NCBI RefSeq assembly: GCF_046244365.1
Contig: NZ_CP176395.1
Location: 5,270,001-5,334,000, forward strand
Origin: Paenibacillus_V sp046244365
GTDB lineage: Bacteria > Bacillota > Bacilli > Paenibacillales > NBRC-103111
Direction: 5' to 3'
Length of the DNA stretch: 64,000 nt
Shown: positions 62,522 to 64,000 of the stretch, piece after piece
Layout of the letters: every line of letters begins with the position of its first letter
How positions within the stretch are numbered: position 1 is the first letter of the stretch
Made by a program: the position numbers and the translations under genes
Notes under the pieces: generated by a model
Told to the model about the DNA's origin: nothing
Databases searched by the model: none
The model's input: only the letters and a program-made list of their open reading frames with translations

Positions 62522-62824
62522 CTACCCGAACCTCAGCCGGATCGCCTCGAAAGCAAGCTCCTTGTTTCTTGTATCCAAATAATCCATGATGTGAAGGTTC
62601 ACAAGGTGACGCTCATTAAATAAGTGCAAAGCAAGCTCGAGCATGAACCGTTCGGATTGGCTCCAAGGCTTGGTAAGCTGCCTCAACCCCGTGGTCCTTA
62701 TCTCGCCTTCATCGAAATCAAAATATTGCGATGTCATACAGCGCTGCAGCTTATCGTGCTTCGTAAACAAGTGCAGCGTCCCCCGCCAATAGCGGTCTTT
62801 CAGCAAATGTGCCGGTATCTGCAT
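62522..62824 (-). CDS. DUF6075-like phage protein
   Basis: 100 residues (HLLKDRYWRGTLHLFTKHDK; YLDTRNKELAFEAIRLRFG). The C-terminal pattern is like that of DUF6075 proteins as I recall them. GAAGGAGG precedes the ATG. The gaps on both sides (62357-62521, 62825-62966) show nothing. Confidence 0.55.
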   Translation of the reverse strand: MQIPAHLLKDRYWRGTLHLFTKHDKLQRCMTSQYFDFDEGEIRTTGLRQLTKPWSQSERFMLELALHLFNERHLVNLHIMDYLDTRNKELAFEAIRLRFG

Positions 62825-62966
62825 GGTGACTGTACCTCCTTCTGTTTCAATTTAAAATTTGCGGCTAAGGCAGCCTGAGTCGATTGTTTGTCGCGCTTGA
62901 TGCGGGGAATGATTCGAAGCTTAATCACTTTCCTGCCAGTAGTTGCAGAGCGATAAGATTGCCGGA

Positions 62967-63017
62967 TCAGGTGCGGACGTAAAGCCGGCCGCCGATCGAT
63001 ACGTCGAAGTAGGTCAT
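62967..63017 (-). CDS. Possible 16-residue peptide with a strong ribosome binding site
   Basis: GGAGG seven bases before an ATG opens MTYFDVSIGGRLYVRT and a stop. The spacing after the Cro-like gene is 12 bp. The strong signal makes translation plausible. Confidence 0.4.
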   Translation of the reverse strand: MTYFDVSIGGRLYVRT

Positions 63018-63029
63018 GCGATGGCCTCC

Positions 63030-63263
63030 TTACTTTGCAGATGCTGCCGGTGCTCGCTCAATCACGAAAATATCATCGAACTCGACCTCCAACACTTCGG
63101 TCATACGCTTGGCCGTCTTCGGGCTTGGGCTGCGGTCACCGTTTACGATCTGGATCGTCATCGGCTGCGACATTCCGATCTCTTTGCTGAAATCGGTTTT
63201 GGTGAAGCCTTTCCGGATGATTAGTTCGTTTAAGCGGTTCGCGTCCTTCACTTTGACTTTCAT
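63030..63263 (-). CDS. Cro-like XRE-family regulator
   Basis: 77 residues with a helix-turn-helix (RKGFTKTDFSKEIGMSQPMT) and the Cro/C1-type order. GAGGTG nine bases before the ATG at 63263 decides the start. It is divergent from the repressor gene at 63410 and is first in the leftward early operon. Confidence 0.85.
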   Translation of the reverse strand: MKVKVKDANRLNELIIRKGFTKTDFSKEIGMSQPMTIQIVNGDRSPSPKTAKRMTEVLEVEFDDIFVIERAPAASAK

Positions 63264-63275
63264 TGTATTCATCAC

Positions 63276-63390
63276 CTCATAACACTTGTTATTGATTGCT
63301 TGTGTTATGAGTATAGTTTATCTCAAGAACAATTGCAATGGGTTTTCGTAAAAAATAATTGCAATCGTTATGACTTGGATATACTATTGA
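63276..63390. promoter_or_regulatory. Divergent switch region with paired operators
   Basis: Two palindromes ATTGCAAT (63332-63339, 63358-63365) each contain TTGCAA, which is the -35 of one of two divergent promoters: leftward TTGCAA-17-TATACT, rightward TTGCAA-17-TACTAT. A perfect 10 bp inverted repeat CTCATAACAC / GTGTTATGAG (63276-63311) surrounds the leftward start. This looks like a lysogeny-type switch. Confidence 0.75.
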
Positions 63391-63409
63391 AGTGAGGAAG
63401 GTGAACGAA

Positions 63410-63856
63410 TTGGAAGCGAAAGATTTTGGAAGATATTTAAAGAGACTACGGGAAAACGCCGGCTTATCAATGGGGCAACTATCACGATTAGCAAAACTAT
63501 CACAACCGTACATTTCACAAATCGAAAGTGGTCAAAGAGGCATACCTTCACCAGAAACATTAAAGAAGCTTGCTCAACACCTTGGAAAGACTCATGCTGA
63601 ATTGATGGTAGAAGCAGGACACTTTAACATCTACGACTGGATACTAACACCCGAAGAAGAAGCGGAATTGGCAAAGAAGGAGCGAGCAGACGCATACTCA
63701 ATAGAGAATGCCGAAAATGAACGAAAACAATTGGATTACGAGCTAACTGATATCCTTCAAAACAACAATATCACCTACCACGGCCACCCTCTCACCGATG
63801 ACGACCGCCGGCGCATTCTCGACATGCTGGCCGTTCTGTTTCCGGATCGGAAATAA
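63410..63856 (+). CDS. XRE-family repressor of the phage-like element
   Basis: 148 residues. The N-terminal helix-turn-helix (ENAGLSMGQLSRLAKLSQPY, ISQIESGQRGIPSPETLKKL) is classic XRE/C1; the C-terminus is acidic and helical (MLAVLFPDRK at the end). TTG at 63410 with GGAAGGTG upstream is preferred over a GTG six codons earlier. It faces the Cro-like gene and lies where a lysogeny repressor (or Stl-like master repressor of a satellite) would be. Confidence 0.82.
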   Translation: MEAKDFGRYLKRLRENAGLSMGQLSRLAKLSQPYISQIESGQRGIPSPETLKKLAQHLGKTHAELMVEAGHFNIYDWILTPEEEAELAKKERADAYSIENAENERKQLDYELTDILQNNNITYHGHPLTDDDRRRILDMLAVLFPDRK

Positions 63857-64000
63857 AGCTCAAACGGGGTTTCTACCTACGGAAACGTCATACAAGCAGG
63901 GTTTCCGGCGCGGAAACTGTTCCAAAACGGGTATACTCCAAAACGCGGACGGTCCGACTAAAATCCGACTCTCCAAAATCGGCGGCAAAATCCGCAAGGG
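63857..64000. other. Right end: GTTTCCGG hairpin region, no gene
   Basis: Contains GTTTCC-GGCGC-GGAAAC (63901-63917), a perfect hairpin, and GGTTTC/GGAAAC motifs like those at 55285-55485. An integrase gene, if present, would lie beyond the edge. Confidence 0.4.

Noticed and set aside
63030..63856. Toxin-antitoxin pair of the two XRE genes
   Set aside because: They are divergent with phage-type operators and both are DNA-binding regulators; no toxin-like partner.

Overview
The window looks like a chromosome segment of an endospore-forming Firmicute of the Paenibacillaceae (Paenibacillus/Cohnella-like). This rests on gene order close to the Bacillus subtilis ylb-fap-smc-ffh-trmD-rnhB-suc-topA-codY-fla block, Gram-positive ribosome binding sites, a sporulation ylbJ gene, FapR, CodY and a serine-type HslV. 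The species is an inference; no rRNA or tRNA gene was seen.

Region 1 (1-44.4 kb) is GC-rich core chromosome, nearly all on the minus strand. Read in transcription order from the right it holds rsmD-coaD; sepM-like ylbL and ylbJ; tmcAL; yceD-rpmF; then a fatty-acid/cell-cycle run fapR-plsX-fabH-fabD-fabG-acpP-fabF-rnc-smc-ftsY-ylxM-ffh-rpsP-khpA-rimM-trmD-rplS; then lepB-rbgA, rnhB, a FliK-like/FlhB-like pair, yraN, comM (plus strand), sucCD, dprA, topA, trmFO, hslVU, codY and the start of the flagellar operon flgB-flgC-fliE-fliF. FapR controls lipid synthesis from an operator in front of its own gene. CodY links nutrient state to downstream functions. A small dispersed intergenic repeat occurs three times, at 5.0, 10.8 and 13.5 kb.

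Region 2 (about 44.5-51.6 kb) is AT-rich accessory DNA. Single unrelated genes (a PD-(D/E)XK-type nuclease, an ATP-dependent DNA ligase broken by an in-frame stop, a second-type TrpRS with its own T-box, an Imm33-like protein, a P-loop kinase, a frameshifted stalk-domain protein) are separated by a recurring imperfect palindrome with the core CTAACGGGCA. All core copies point the same way and most sit just 3' of a minus-strand gene. This looks like an array of gene cassettes, although no recombinase is in the window and the repeats do not fit the integron attC consensus.

Region 3 (51.7-54.0 kb) is a tightly overlapping three-gene operon (SAP-like protein, zinc-ribbon protein, membrane protein) of unknown function, a candidate defence system.

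Region 4 (54.1-64.0 kb) is phage-derived. A truncated terminase-small-subunit gene and a duplicated non-coding block lie at 54.2-54.5 kb. A better-preserved element follows: divergent XRE regulators at the right end, a helix-turn-helix excisionase-like protein, a replication initiator with iterons inside its gene, an ArpU-like regulator and a terminase-small-subunit gene. No large terminase, portal, capsid or tail gene is present; only degraded phage fragments remain. The layout fits either a phage satellite (PICI-like) or a prophage that has lost its structural module; the integrase, if any, must lie beyond the right edge.
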